A stretch of 37,856 nt of DNA from the NCBI GenBank assembly GCA_937888715.1, contig CALARU010000358.1, positions 1-37,856 of the forward strand, given 5' to 3'. A program made the position numbers and the translations under genes. Source of the DNA: an uncultured Planctomycetaceae bacterium. GTDB taxonomy: Bacteria; Planctomycetota; Planctomycetia; Gemmatales; Gemmataceae. Below, piece by piece: positions 9,006-18,534 of the stretch (position 1 is its first letter; each line of letters starts with the position of its first letter). The notes beneath the pieces are model-generated. The model saw nothing but the letters and a program-made list of their open reading frames with translations. It had not been told where the DNA came from and made no database searches.

Positions 9006-11765
9006 TTACTTCTTATTCTTTTCCTCAAGCACAGCCTGAGCCGCTGCCAACCGAGCGATTGGCACCCTGAATGGGCTGCAACTCACATAGTTCAAACCAA
9101 GACGATGACAGAATTTCACCGAATCAGGTTCGCCACCATGCTCGCCACAAATACCAATCTTCAGATCAGGTTTCACGGATCGGCCTTTTTCAACACCAAG
9201 TTTCATCAGCGCTCCAACACCATCGAAGTCAATCACTTGGAAAGGATCTTTCTTCACAAGATCATTTTCGATGTAATGGCGGATGAAGCTACCGTAATCA
9301 TCACGGCTGATACCCAAAGTGGTCTGGGTAAGATCGTTGGTACCAAAGCTGAAGAACTCAGCTTCGGTTGCGATTTCAGCAGCAGCCACGCAAGCGCGGG
9401 GCAACTCGATCATCGTACCAACAAGGTATTTAACTCTGGTGCCTTTTTCAGCAAATACCTTTTCAGCAATGGCATGAACCAATTTAACCTGAGCTTTAAG
9501 TTCAGGGAGGAAACCAACAAGAGGAATCATGATTTCAGGATCAACGGCAATTCCTTCCTTGGCAACATCACAAGCAGCTTCGATAATCGCACGAGCTTGC
9601 ATTTCAGTGATTTCGGGGAACACATTGCCCAACCTGCAACCACGGAAACCAAGCATGGGGTTTAACTCATGCAGTTCCTTGATGCGTTTCTCAATGGATT
9701 TGGGGCTAACCCCAATCATCTTGGCAACTTCCTTCTGCTTATCTTTTTGATCAAGCGTAGGAAGGAATTCATGAAGTGGTGGATCCAAAGTTCGGATGGT
9801 AACAGGCTTGCCCTTCATGGCTCTGAAAATGCCAGCGAAATCGCTTCTTTGGAATTCCAAAAGCTTTTCCAAAGCTGCTTTTCGTTGTTCCGTATTGCTG
9901 GAAAGGATCATCTCGCGCATTGGCAGGATATGATCGAAGAACATATGCTCGGTTCGGCATAGCCCGATGCCTTCCGCACCAAAAGCAATCGCTGCAGCAG
10001 CCTGATCTGGTTGATCTGCATTGGTGCGAACTTTCAACTTTCGCACATCATCAGCCCAACTCATAAGCTCGGCAAACTGCTGGTAAACCTGGGAGTCTTC
10101 AGCCTTCATAGTCTTCGAAATCAAAACCTGAACCACTTCGCTAGGTTTGGTTGCAACTTTGCCTTCCATCACTTCGCCCGAAAAACCATCGATCGCAATC
10201 CAATCGCCTTCCTTCAAAGTTTTGCCACCCGCAGTTACAGTTCGCTTCTTGTAATCAATTTTAAGCTCACCACAACCTACGATACAAACCTTGCCCATTT
10301 GGCGACTAACCAAAGCAGCATGGCTGGAAGCGCCACCAAAGGCAGTTAGAATTCCGGTTGCAACCTGCATACCGCGAATATCTTCAGGGCTGGTTTCCTG
10401 ACGAACGAGAACAACTTGCGCATCTTCAGGAAGCTTGCCATTGGCATCGCGACTAAAGCTATTTACATAGGCTTCAGCATCATCAGCATAGAATTTAATT
10501 TTACCTGTTGCAGCGCCTGGGCCAGCATTGATACCCACTGCAAGCATTCGACCTTCTTCAACAGCTTTACGCTTAGCATCTGGGTCGAAGATTGGTTGGA
10601 GAAGCTGATTCAAATCATCAGGAGGAATACGGCCAGCAGAAATAGCCTCTTCCTTAGAGATCAGACCTTCACGAACCATATCAACAGCGAAGCGAACGCC
10701 AGCAAAGCCGGTACGCTTACCATTGCGGGTCTGAAGCATCCAAAGCTTGCCCTTTTGAACCGTGAATTCGATATCTTGAACATCACGATAGTGTTTTTCC
10801 AGCTTGTTACGGATATCGTCAAGCTGCTGATAAACTTCAGGCATTGCAACTTTAAGTTCAGCAATCTTGTTGGGGGTACGAATCCCCGCAACAACATCTT
10901 CGCCCTGTGCGTTGATAAGGTAATCACCAAAGAAAACATTTTCACCTGTGGCAGGATCGCGGGTAAAAGCTACGCCTGTTGCGCAATCATCGCCCATGTT
11001 TCCAAACACCATCGAGCAAATGTTTGCAGCGGTGCCCCAGTTATGTGGGTAGTTATACTGCCTACGGTAAACCACAGCACGATCATTACCCCATGATTGG
11101 AATACAGCGCCAACAGCTTCGAGCAGTTGTTCCATCGGATCATCTGGGAAGTCTTTGCCTGTTCTTTCAAGAACAGCTTTCTTAAACTGCTTGACTAATT
11201 TCTTTAAATCATCGGTGTCTAATTCGTTATCAAGGTGCACACCTTTTTTCTTCTTCATTTTGTGCAAGAGATGTTCGAAAGGATCTTCATCTTCCTTGGT
11301 TTGTGGCTTCATACCCAACACCACATCGCCATACATCTGCACAAATCTGCGGTAACTATCCCAAGCAAAACGCTCGTTACCTGTTTTCTTGATCAAACCT
11401 TTAAGGGTTTGCTCATTAAGACCAATATTCAAAACGGTATCCATCATACCGGGCATGGAAACCCTGGCACCGCTACGGCAGGAAACGAGAAGGGGGTTTT
11501 CTGGGTCGCCAAATATGGCACCCATTTCAGCTTCGGTTTTCTTAAGAGCTTCTTCAATTTGAGCCCGAAGAGTTTCTGGGTACTGACGATTGTTATCGTA
11601 AAAATAAGTACAGACTTCTGTGGTAATGGTAAAACCTGCAGGTACAGGCAGTCCAATATTGCACATTTCTGCAAGATTGGCGCCCTTCCCACCAAGCAAA
11701 TTCTTCATGTCTGAACGGCCGTCAGAACTGGTTCCACCAAAATAATAAACATACTTCGTGCTCAT
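9006..11765 (-). CDS. ppdK: Pyruvate, phosphate dikinase
   Basis: Interconverts pyruvate, ATP and phosphate with phosphoenolpyruvate, AMP and diphosphate. The 919-residue protein has all domains: N-terminal nucleotide-binding (GGKGANLAEM, SCRSGARVSMPGMMDTVLN, QTRNGKRTG), the swivelling phosphohistidine domain with His482 in GGASSHAALVSRQMG, and the C-terminal PEP/pyruvate barrel with LCRTEHMFF, IMIPLV, FSFGTNDLTQTTLG and catalytic Cys873 in GICGEHGGEP. Length is slightly above the usual 870-900. The ATG follows AGGGG about 10 nt upstream. It is monocistronic by context, with its own promoter and terminator candidates. Confidence 0.97.
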   Translation of the reverse strand: MSTKYVYYFGGTSSDGRSDMKNLLGGKGANLAEMCNIGLPVPAGFTITTEVCTYFYDNNRQYPETLRAQIEEALKKTEAEMGAIFGDPENPLLVSCRSGARVSMPGMMDTVLNIGLNEQTLKGLIKKTGNERFAWDSYRRFVQMYGDVVLGMKPQTKEDEDPFEHLLHKMKKKKGVHLDNELDTDDLKKLVKQFKKAVLERTGKDFPDDPMEQLLEAVGAVFQSWGNDRAVVYRRQYNYPHNWGTAANICSMVFGNMGDDCATGVAFTRDPATGENVFFGDYLINAQGEDVVAGIRTPNKIAELKVAMPEVYQQLDDIRNKLEKHYRDVQDIEFTVQKGKLWMLQTRNGKRTGFAGVRFAVDMVREGLISKEEAISAGRIPPDDLNQLLQPIFDPDAKRKAVEEGRMLAVGINAGPGAATGKIKFYADDAEAYVNSFSRDANGKLPEDAQVVLVRQETSPEDIRGMQVATGILTAFGGASSHAALVSRQMGKVCIVGCGELKIDYKKRTVTAGGKTLKEGDWIAIDGFSGEVMEGKVATKPSEVVQVLISKTMKAEDSQVYQQFAELMSWADDVRKLKVRTNADQPDQAAAAIAFGAEGIGLCRTEHMFFDHILPMREMILSSNTEQRKAALEKLLEFQRSDFAGIFRAMKGKPVTIRTLDPPLHEFLPTLDQKDKQKEVAKMIGVSPKSIEKRIKELHELNPMLGFRGCRLGNVFPEITEMQARAIIEAACDVAKEGIAVDPEIMIPLVGFLPELKAQVKLVHAIAEKVFAEKGTRVKYLVGTMIELPRACVAAAEIATEAEFFSFGTNDLTQTTLGISRDDYGSFIRHYIENDLVKKDPFQVIDFDGVGALMKLGVEKGRSVKPDLKIGICGEHGGEPDSVKFCHRLGLNYVSCSPFRVPIARLAAAQAVLEEKNKK

Positions 11766-11864
11766 AATATCATAACCCCTATGTTTCTTAAGCGTCTAGC
11801 TCTTACCAACCGAGTCCAACTCAGTCCCTAAAAGGTACTATCCCTTTTAATAGCTATAGCTCAT

Positions 11865-11893
11865 TTTTTACGAAGTTAACTTGGGTAAGTCAA
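11865..11893 (-). promoter_or_regulatory. Candidate ppdK promoter
   Basis: On the minus strand TTGACT (11893-11888) is followed after 17 nt by TAAAAA (11870-11865), about 100 nt before the ppdK start. Between it and the gene lies a 7-bp inverted repeat (11829-11835 with 11843-11849), which could be an operator or leader hairpin. The rest of the 250-nt gap shows nothing else I can identify. Confidence 0.35.
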
Positions 11894-12015
11894 AAAGAAA
11901 GAGTGCAGGATTCTAAGAAGTAACGCCTTCTAGGAAGAATGCACCCTAAAACAAACAACAATTATTCACAGAATTGCAACATTTCACATTGAGAATGCTT
12001 CTTCAAGCACTTCAT

Positions 12016-15000
12016 TTAATCCTTCGGAGTTATTACCACCTTCAATGGTTCCACCCAATGCTTAAGCTCCGGATTATAATAAAGGTATGCACGAGAAGCC
12101 TGCCCGCTGTAATTCCCAGGCACCCTAGAAATCAAATCGAGACTCAATTCGATATTCTGCTCGGGAGCCAAGTCTCTCCAATACAGAACCAACTCTCTGC
12201 CCAAAACTTCAAACGCACTGAGTGAAGATCTCGAGCCATCCTCCGGAACCAAACACATCTGCTTTAATTGTTTGAAATCCTCGGGCAATGATAGCCCCGC
12301 AGGCAAACCTACAACTGCAACAGCCATCCCCTGTCCCTTCTTTTCATTATTTCTAACCTTAAGCTTTAATTGCAGAGTATCCCCTTCGTTGGCTTTTTCA
12401 GTACTAAGCCGGGTTTCAATACCAAGAGGCAGCTTCGCTTCACCAACGGGCTTAAGGGTGTTGTAAGTCCAACTTATAGTTGCGGGGAAAATATTTTTAC
12501 CAGTGACTTCCAATCGAAGAGCATTCTCACCCGGTTTAAAATTCTTTTCTGGGTTGGGAAGCTTAAGCTCCATTACCTCGGTTGCTCCCGCAGCAAAAAC
12601 GAACTTTGCCATTTCTTCACTTCCCAGAAACAAGCGGACTTCACCCGCCTCTGCAGTCTTCTTGTTGGCCTTGGTGAAAGCGATAAGTGCCTTCAACGCT
12701 AGAATGGTCGATTGTGTTGAACCAAAAGCACCACTGCCATTTCTTTGCTTGCCAACCCAAGTAATTGCTTTACGAACGGGAAGATTAAACTGTGGCTCGT
12801 TGGCTTTTAATAGCGCTAATATTGCCAGCGCTGTAGTTTCAACTTCCAAGCTAACTCCGCCCGACCCGGTGATACTTGTTTTTTCAGCAACCAAGTGTCC
12901 ATCTTCCTTCTGCCCAGAAACCAGCTTTTTAAGCAGAGCTAATGCAGTGGCACGATCATCCCGGTTTAGAAGTGCGTTAGCAACCAAGGCAAGGAAATAC
13001 GGATCGTTGGACTTCTCAGCTTTCTCTTTAAGGGAAGAAAGCTCTTTGGAAACATCATCGCTTTTACCGCTCTCGGTCAAAGACCAAACAATATAAGCAT
13101 TGGTAATATCGTCAGGGGCTCTGCCGAAAGAATCCAATGCCCGCGGATTGCGCTTAAAGCCACCGTTGCCATCCCGTTGTTCCATGATGTAATCCTGCGT
13201 GCGCTTGATCATGTTCTGATCCACATTCATCACCCTGCTCATATCGCGAAATTGTAATAATCCATATGCAGTCAAAGCTTCATGGGCAGGCGCAGTACCA
13301 CCAAACCATTCGTATCCCTGCTTCTTGTTCTGGGCATTCATGCATTCAAACGCAGTGAGTTTTGCGTACCCATTTTCAAGAAGAGTCAAAGCCCGTTTTT
13401 CAATCTCAGGATTATTCTGATTGCTCTCACGCAAATAATCCAACACCAGAAGATTCGGATAATTGGTGGTCGAGGTTTGCTCAAAACATCCATGGGGTTC
13501 TCTCAACATTCCCTCCAAACCTTTCTGAAGATCTGCAAGCACCGAGGGATAAACCCTTGCACTTACCTTCAAAGTTCCTGGAATAATCGATTCGGGCAAT
13601 TTGATTTTCGAAACCATCGTGCCTTCAAGAGTATCGGAATAAGCATCCGCTACAGGAAACCCAGAAGATGAAACCTTGATGGTCTGCCTGATGGCATCTT
13701 GAGCAAACCCCTGCACTTTGCCATTAAATCCAAGGGCGATGTCGCCATCCACGATCTCAGGCTTGAATTTGTAAAGCTTTCTCACAGTTTGATTGGGCTG
13801 GAGTTCAAGAGTCAAATTTGCCTGGCCCTGCAAAAGCTTGAACCCTTCGAATCGTTCGAGGTTAATGTTTGCAGTTCTCTTTTCAGAAGAATTACTTGTA
13901 ATCGCAAGAGGGATGATCACTTCATCACCCGCCGAGATTTCCAAAGGAATCTTGGGCTGCAACACAAGTGGAAGGCGAGATTCCAAAACGATCTTTGCAG
14001 ATCCAAGTCTGCCATCTAAGGTGTGGGCAAAAGCAGTTGCGGTAAAACTTGTAACAGAATCACTTAAGTCGAAAACAGCTTCTGCTTTACCATCTTCAGT
14101 GATGATGAAAGGTTTCCAACAAAGGGTTTCAGAGAAATCAGTGCGAAGCTCGGGCCTTTCGCCTTGGGTTCTTTCATGGGCAAATTCACGAACCACCATG
14201 GGCGACATTATAAATTGTGCCTGAAGCCTTCGCATGGGAGCGGCGGCAGCAGCAGGCCTTCCCAAGGCGTTTTGCTTGTCATCCTGCAGCGCCTTCTTCA
14301 TAAGCAAACCAGCTTGGGGCGCCCGTTGCTGTTCCTGATTAATGTTGCGCCGATCTTGATTCTGAACACCGCGCCCTTCAAGCTCTAATCGGTTGAGGTT
14401 AAAACCTTTTTGATCAGCATCCAAATTGCCATTTTGATTAGCCATCATTCTGGGCTTGGCTCCGAAATTCCCAGCAATGCCAGGCGCTTGATTTTGCACA
14501 TTTAAACCGCCCGCAATATTGTCGGCCTTCATTGCTAAAGGCAAAGGAATGGCCGCCATCTCTTTAGCTTCATCCATCATAAGAATGTCCATCTTCATTG
14601 CAGCGACAGGCATTGCCCCTGCAGCTTCCATGGCTGGGGCTGGACCATTTTGCATTGCAAATTCTCTGTTGACTTGGATCATTCCCAAAGGAAAAAGCAT
14701 CAATGCAAGGCCCATCAAACTAAAGCCAAGCCCTGTAACAATTCTGCCTTTTCTACTATAAATCAAGCCATTAATCCCTAGGCCAGCAGCAAGCAAAAGG
14801 ATCAAAGCGCCAACCATTTTAAAAAGGTTTTCCTTCAAGTTTTTAAAGAAGCTCTTCCAAGCATTTAATTTGCTGATCGCAAGCAACACCGCAGGCGAAG
14901 GCTCTGCTGCGTTCTTGGCTTCTAGCGCTTTATCAGCTTCAGCCTGTGCATCGTTTATTTTTTTCTGATACTCGACAAAAATCTTGTCCACGGGCTCCAT

Positions 15001-17508
15001 TGCAAGATCTTTAGATTGGGTGGAAGACTGCCCAATGGTAACGAGTAAATTATCCGCTTCTTCCTTATGAATCTGCCTGAATTTGGAAGGATCTTGTTCA
15101 GCAAAGCGGCGCCAACCCTGCGAGCCAAGCAACAAATCTAAAGCCTCGGATGCCCTTGGATGCTCGCCTAGTAAAACGTCGGTGTATTCAAGATCCTGCG
15201 ATTTTCGAATTTCAGTAGTGAGAAGAAAATGGGTGGGCATGGTGCGTGCGGTTTTTTCGTCCGCCATGGTTAGCACACTACGATCCACAACACCAAGCAT
15301 GATTATTGAAGAAGCCAATTTGCTAAATTCATCAGAGGTCTCGATTTTCAATTTTACCTTCTGGCCCGGAACATAACTGGCGTGATCGGGGATCAACTTA
15401 ATTCTGAGTGATTCCGCAGGGGTTCTAAAAAAGAGCCTTTCTGCAACAGGAATTAGCGTTCTAGTCCCAGGAACAGCAAGGCGTTCTTCAAAAACAGTCA
15501 CCCTGCAAACACCACCAATCGGATCAGAAAGATTAATATCCGCAGAAGTCTTGCCTTGATCCAAATAGATGGATTCCAACAACCGCCCCCTGCAATACAC
15601 GCCCACCATCAGCCGGGATTTAATGGTTGAATTCACTTCAACCTTAAGGGGTCGGCCTGGTTTGATAATATTATCGACCACACGCAAAACGGTTCCTGCA
15701 TCTTTAATAGCAGGCAACTTAAAACTACCGGCAATACCTGCGGGACTAGTAATTTTAACTTCATAACTGGCATCTTTTTTCGGAGTCAGCTCAAACTTTC
15801 CCAACCCCTGATTGATACCGGACTCTTTTTCATCGGTCAGGGTTTTAACCTGATTCAAAATCTCAACCCCGTTTTCAAAAACAGAAGCAACCACATCTGC
15901 TGGCTTACCCAAAGGTGTTCTAGCCTGAAAATAGATTCTGCTTTTAATCCCTTGAATCAAGTCGCCACCCTCAGGGAAAAACTCCATGTCCAGTTTGTTA
16001 ACAACAACAGGAACAGGCTTCACCAAGGTTTCGGTATTACCACCATCATCAAACACCACAGAAATACTAGCCTGACCTTTTTGAATAACCGCAGGCAACT
16101 TAAACTTCAATGCAACTCTTCCCAGAGAATCAGTTTGAAAACGAGCCTGATCAGCATTGGGGTTACCATCCACTCCTATTTGCACACCATCCAAATTAAT
16201 GGAAGCAAGCACTGACTTACCCGACAAAGGTTTGCCATCCGAGGAAGCAGCTTTGCAGTTGGCGATAACTTCATCGCCCGGCCCGTAAGACCTACGATTA
16301 AAATCAAGTTCTTTATTAATATTTGATTTTTGATATCTGTTAACAATGAATTTACGAACCTGATCAGGGAACCGGCCTGACTGATCCTTAACCGTAAGGA
16401 TGTATTCGCCACCGGGCGCCGTCGGGTCAATCAAGAAAGCACCCGAACCAACGCCTTTCAAGGGTTTACCATCGGGGCCTTTGATTAACTCTGCAGGTTT
16501 ATCGGGGCGTGAAAGGCCACCACCACCCTGCCCAACGACCTTTTGTTCCTGTGTGGGCGTTGTTAAAACAAAGTTAAGCGCAAAATCTTCGAAGGGTGGC
16601 CTTAAGCTAAAGCGCTCTAAAACCAAGGCACGAAAATAAACGGTTTCGCCTGGCTGATACATCGGTTTATCTGTTGAAAGATGCGCAACATAAACAGCCG
16701 AAGCAAGCTGTAGGCCCTCCTTGATTTCAAGCTGTGCGCCTGATTCCCTTTTTGCCGAAACGATAAGCGTGGGATTACTCCCAGCCCGCAGTGGCAAATC
16801 TGGGGGTACAACAATCTGTAATTGCCCCTGCCTTGTACGCTGGGATGCAACAGGAAATCTGGTGCCTGGATTTGCTTTATCTTCAACGAATGCTTCAACC
16901 CGTGCCTCGACAGGCCTGCTCAAATTATCCTGCGTAAGAATCTGGTAGCTGTTGGGGGCCCCAGGCTGCAAGGTCGCTGGCCCTGTCACCAATACTTTAA
17001 GCTGCTTTTTTTGAACTTCTTCGATGGCTTGATTTGCCTTGGCCATACCTTCATTCTGCAATTGCACTACAGCTTTGGCTTTTACATTAAAGTTGGATTG
17101 AACTCTGGCGGCATATTGCTGGTAGTGCTCGACCACCGTGGAATTGCCTATGAAATCATAAATGCCAATGCCTGCAGGTACGCCAATACCAAGCGTAAGC
17201 ACCGAAGCAACCGCCCACATCCAGATCCGGGCATTCTGCATACCGGGCACCGCAGATGCACCGTACTGGAGTATTTTTGCCTGCTGTAATTCTTTCGCAA
17301 CATCTTTAGGTGGAGTAAATTTAACTTCGGGGAACTGGGCCTTCGAAGCTTTCACCAGGATCTCTTTTTGCGACGAGGCCTTCTTTAGCTTTTCGCCACA
17401 TACCGCGCATTCTGTGCAATGGGAAGAAAGCAAGGATTGATCCTGATCATCGAGCAAGCCATAAAGATATTCGAACAGTTTATCTTCGGTATTACTACAG
17501 TTCCACAT
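12016..17508 (-). CDS. Anti-sigma zinc-finger / alpha-2-macroglobulin fusion protein
   Basis: An 1830-residue membrane protein; the ATG at 17508 follows GGAG by 9 nt (an upstream TTG at 17526 would add six residues). The cytosolic N-terminus has the anti-sigma (ZAS) zinc motif H30-x3-C34-x2-C37. A membrane helix spans about 97-119. Then come macroglobulin domains, starting with TDKPMYQPGETVYFRA near 270. An unusual pair of helices (about 898-917 and 922-946) and a Met/Ala/Asn/Gln-rich linker are inserted in the middle. The A2M domain follows (LRTDFSETLCWKPFI, near 1120), then the intact thioester motif GCFEQ (Cys1341, Gln1344), a helical thioester domain, and a C-terminal beta domain. Bacterial alpha-2-macroglobulins trap proteases. 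The sigma factor gene ends 50 nt upstream, so this is probably its regulator and sensor. Confidence 0.88.
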   Translation of the reverse strand: MWNCSNTEDKLFEYLYGLLDDQDQSLLSSHCTECAVCGEKLKKASSQKEILVKASKAQFPEVKFTPPKDVAKELQQAKILQYGASAVPGMQNARIWMWAVASVLTLGIGVPAGIGIYDFIGNSTVVEHYQQYAARVQSNFNVKAKAVVQLQNEGMAKANQAIEEVQKKQLKVLVTGPATLQPGAPNSYQILTQDNLSRPVEARVEAFVEDKANPGTRFPVASQRTRQGQLQIVVPPDLPLRAGSNPTLIVSAKRESGAQLEIKEGLQLASAVYVAHLSTDKPMYQPGETVYFRALVLERFSLRPPFEDFALNFVLTTPTQEQKVVGQGGGGLSRPDKPAELIKGPDGKPLKGVGSGAFLIDPTAPGGEYILTVKDQSGRFPDQVRKFIVNRYQKSNINKELDFNRRSYGPGDEVIANCKAASSDGKPLSGKSVLASINLDGVQIGVDGNPNADQARFQTDSLGRVALKFKLPAVIQKGQASISVVFDDGGNTETLVKPVPVVVNKLDMEFFPEGGDLIQGIKSRIYFQARTPLGKPADVVASVFENGVEILNQVKTLTDEKESGINQGLGKFELTPKKDASYEVKITSPAGIAGSFKLPAIKDAGTVLRVVDNIIKPGRPLKVEVNSTIKSRLMVGVYCRGRLLESIYLDQGKTSADINLSDPIGGVCRVTVFEERLAVPGTRTLIPVAERLFFRTPAESLRIKLIPDHASYVPGQKVKLKIETSDEFSKLASSIIMLGVVDRSVLTMADEKTARTMPTHFLLTTEIRKSQDLEYTDVLLGEHPRASEALDLLLGSQGWRRFAEQDPSKFRQIHKEEADNLLVTIGQSSTQSKDLAMEPVDKIFVEYQKKINDAQAEADKALEAKNAAEPSPAVLLAISKLNAWKSFFKNLKENLFKMVGALILLLAAGLGINGLIYSRKGRIVTGLGFSLMGLALMLFPLGMIQVNREFAMQNGPAPAMEAAGAMPVAAMKMDILMMDEAKEMAAIPLPLAMKADNIAGGLNVQNQAPGIAGNFGAKPRMMANQNGNLDADQKGFNLNRLELEGRGVQNQDRRNINQEQQRAPQAGLLMKKALQDDKQNALGRPAAAAAPMRRLQAQFIMSPMVVREFAHERTQGERPELRTDFSETLCWKPFIITEDGKAEAVFDLSDSVTSFTATAFAHTLDGRLGSAKIVLESRLPLVLQPKIPLEISAGDEVIIPLAITSNSSEKRTANINLERFEGFKLLQGQANLTLELQPNQTVRKLYKFKPEIVDGDIALGFNGKVQGFAQDAIRQTIKVSSSGFPVADAYSDTLEGTMVSKIKLPESIIPGTLKVSARVYPSVLADLQKGLEGMLREPHGCFEQTSTTNYPNLLVLDYLRESNQNNPEIEKRALTLLENGYAKLTAFECMNAQNKKQGYEWFGGTAPAHEALTAYGLLQFRDMSRVMNVDQNMIKRTQDYIMEQRDGNGGFKRNPRALDSFGRAPDDITNAYIVWSLTESGKSDDVSKELSSLKEKAEKSNDPYFLALVANALLNRDDRATALALLKKLVSGQKEDGHLVAEKTSITGSGGVSLEVETTALAILALLKANEPQFNLPVRKAITWVGKQRNGSGAFGSTQSTILALKALIAFTKANKKTAEAGEVRLFLGSEEMAKFVFAAGATEVMELKLPNPEKNFKPGENALRLEVTGKNIFPATISWTYNTLKPVGEAKLPLGIETRLSTEKANEGDTLQLKLKVRNNEKKGQGMAVAVVGLPAGLSLPEDFKQLKQMCLVPEDGSRSSLSAFEVLGRELVLYWRDLAPEQNIELSLDLISRVPGNYSGQASRAYLYYNPELKHWVEPLKVVITPKD

Positions 17509-17558
17509 TTTAGAAATCTCCGGCAAATAATTTGTTGACCGCTAATAAGGATTAAAAA

Positions 17559-18113
17559 TCAGGAAAGGGCCACCTTTAGTTTTTGCAGCGCAGATCGCAT
17601 CTGCGTTTTGATAGTGCCTACGGGCCGGTTTGCAGTTTCAGCAATTTGCTCATACGTCATTTCAGCATTTTGCCTGAGCAGAAAAACTTCTTTTTCTTCG
17701 GGGCGGAGATCCATTAGGGCGGTGCGCAATTGCGCGACCATTTCGTTTTCTTGGAGCGATTCCAATGGGGAAACAGTACTTTTATACATCATGACATCCT
17801 CTTCGGGCATTGTTCGTGTTTTTCGCTTCCATGCACTTTTACGCAGATCCTTGGCGGCATTGATTGCCACTTTAAAAATCCACGCTTTTAGATTTAGAAC
17901 ATCAGGCAGGGCATCTTGCTTTTTCCAACACCGTAGAAACGCATCTTGGGCGATATCCTGAGCATCATCTTTATTCCCAAGAATAAACCAAAGGGTACTG
18001 GTTAACTCGTCCCTTATTTGATTAAAGGTCGCCAATAACCGCTCGCTATTGGATTGATTAGTATCCAACTTCAATGGTGCACTTCCATCCTCGATAATGC
18101 TAGGGCGCTTCAT
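17559..18113 (-). CDS. ECF-type RNA polymerase sigma factor
   Basis: A 184-residue sigma-70 family protein of the extracytoplasmic-function type. Region 2 is at about 28-95, with GNKDDAQDIAQDAFLRCWK and LKAWIFKVAINAAKDLRK, for -10 recognition and core binding. Region 4 is at about 130-182, with LRPEEKEVFLLR and a helix-turn-helix ending in GTIKTQMRSALQKLK. Regions 1 and 3 are missing, as usual for the group. The next gene, 50 nt downstream, encodes a ZAS-bearing membrane protein, the expected cognate anti-sigma. No strong ribosome site precedes the ATG; a weak GAG-type one is present. Confidence 0.93.
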   Translation of the reverse strand: MKRPSIIEDGSAPLKLDTNQSNSERLLATFNQIRDELTSTLWFILGNKDDAQDIAQDAFLRCWKKQDALPDVLNLKAWIFKVAINAAKDLRKSAWKRKTRTMPEEDVMMYKSTVSPLESLQENEMVAQLRTALMDLRPEEKEVFLLRQNAEMTYEQIAETANRPVGTIKTQMRSALQKLKVALS

Positions 18114-18128
18114 GGTTCACACTCATAA

Positions 18129-18156
18129 GACGAAGCAGGAAACAAAAAAGTTTTAC
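18129..18156 (-). promoter_or_regulatory. Possible ECF-type autoregulatory promoter
   Basis: On the minus strand GTAAAAC (18156-18150) is followed after 17 nt by CGTC (18132-18129), loosely like the AAC / CGTC boxes of ECF promoters, 15 nt before the sigma factor start. The match is weak and the leader would be very short. ECF operons are often autoregulated, which is the only added support. The remaining divergent gap up to 18348 holds no other feature I can support. Confidence 0.18.
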
Positions 18157-18348
18157 CGATGGGGCTATGATTTGCGTTTTCCATTCTTCTATCCATGATT
18201 ACTACGAGAACACTTCAAGCTATAGCCACCACAAAATCTTAATGATTTTAAGTAATTTTAGTTATGACACTAGCACAATCACTTGATTGCAGTTACAATA
18301 ATTGAATGGATTTTAAAGGTAGAAATCCGTTTCCAAATGGAGTTGGCA

Positions 18349-18534
18349 ATGAGTACCACGCAAGAAACGCTTAAGAGTTTGCTTGAAATTGGTGAAAGCA
18401 AAGGATTTGTTACTTTTCAGCAAGTTTTTAATGCTGTTACAAAAGAAAAATCCGACCCCGAACGACTCGACAAATTATTGACCCTGCTCGAAGAGCATGG
18501 CATCGAAATCATTGACGATGAAAATGACGATTAA
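18349..18534 (+). CDS. Stand-alone sigma-70 region 1.1 domain protein
   Basis: A 61-residue acidic protein that looks like region 1.1 of primary sigma factors and nothing else: it has LLEIGESKGFVTF, a DPERLDKLLTLLEEHGIEIID segment split by one short loop, and an acidic end. In whole sigma-70 this domain blocks free sigma from DNA and occupies the polymerase cleft as a DNA mimic. The ATG at 18349 has GGAG at 18339-18342; earlier in-frame starts (18283, 18337) are less well placed. It is divergent from the ECF sigma gene and its stop overlaps the convergent peroxiredoxin stop by 3 nt. A role in tuning RNA polymerase is inference. Confidence 0.72.
   Translation: MSTTQETLKSLLEIGESKGFVTFQQVFNAVTKEKSDPERLDKLLTLLEEHGIEIIDDENDD

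Noticed and set aside
10416-11096. 226-residue ORF antisense to ppdK
   Set aside because: It lies wholly opposite highly conserved ppdK codons, has no ribosome site and no recognisable domain; an antisense shadow.
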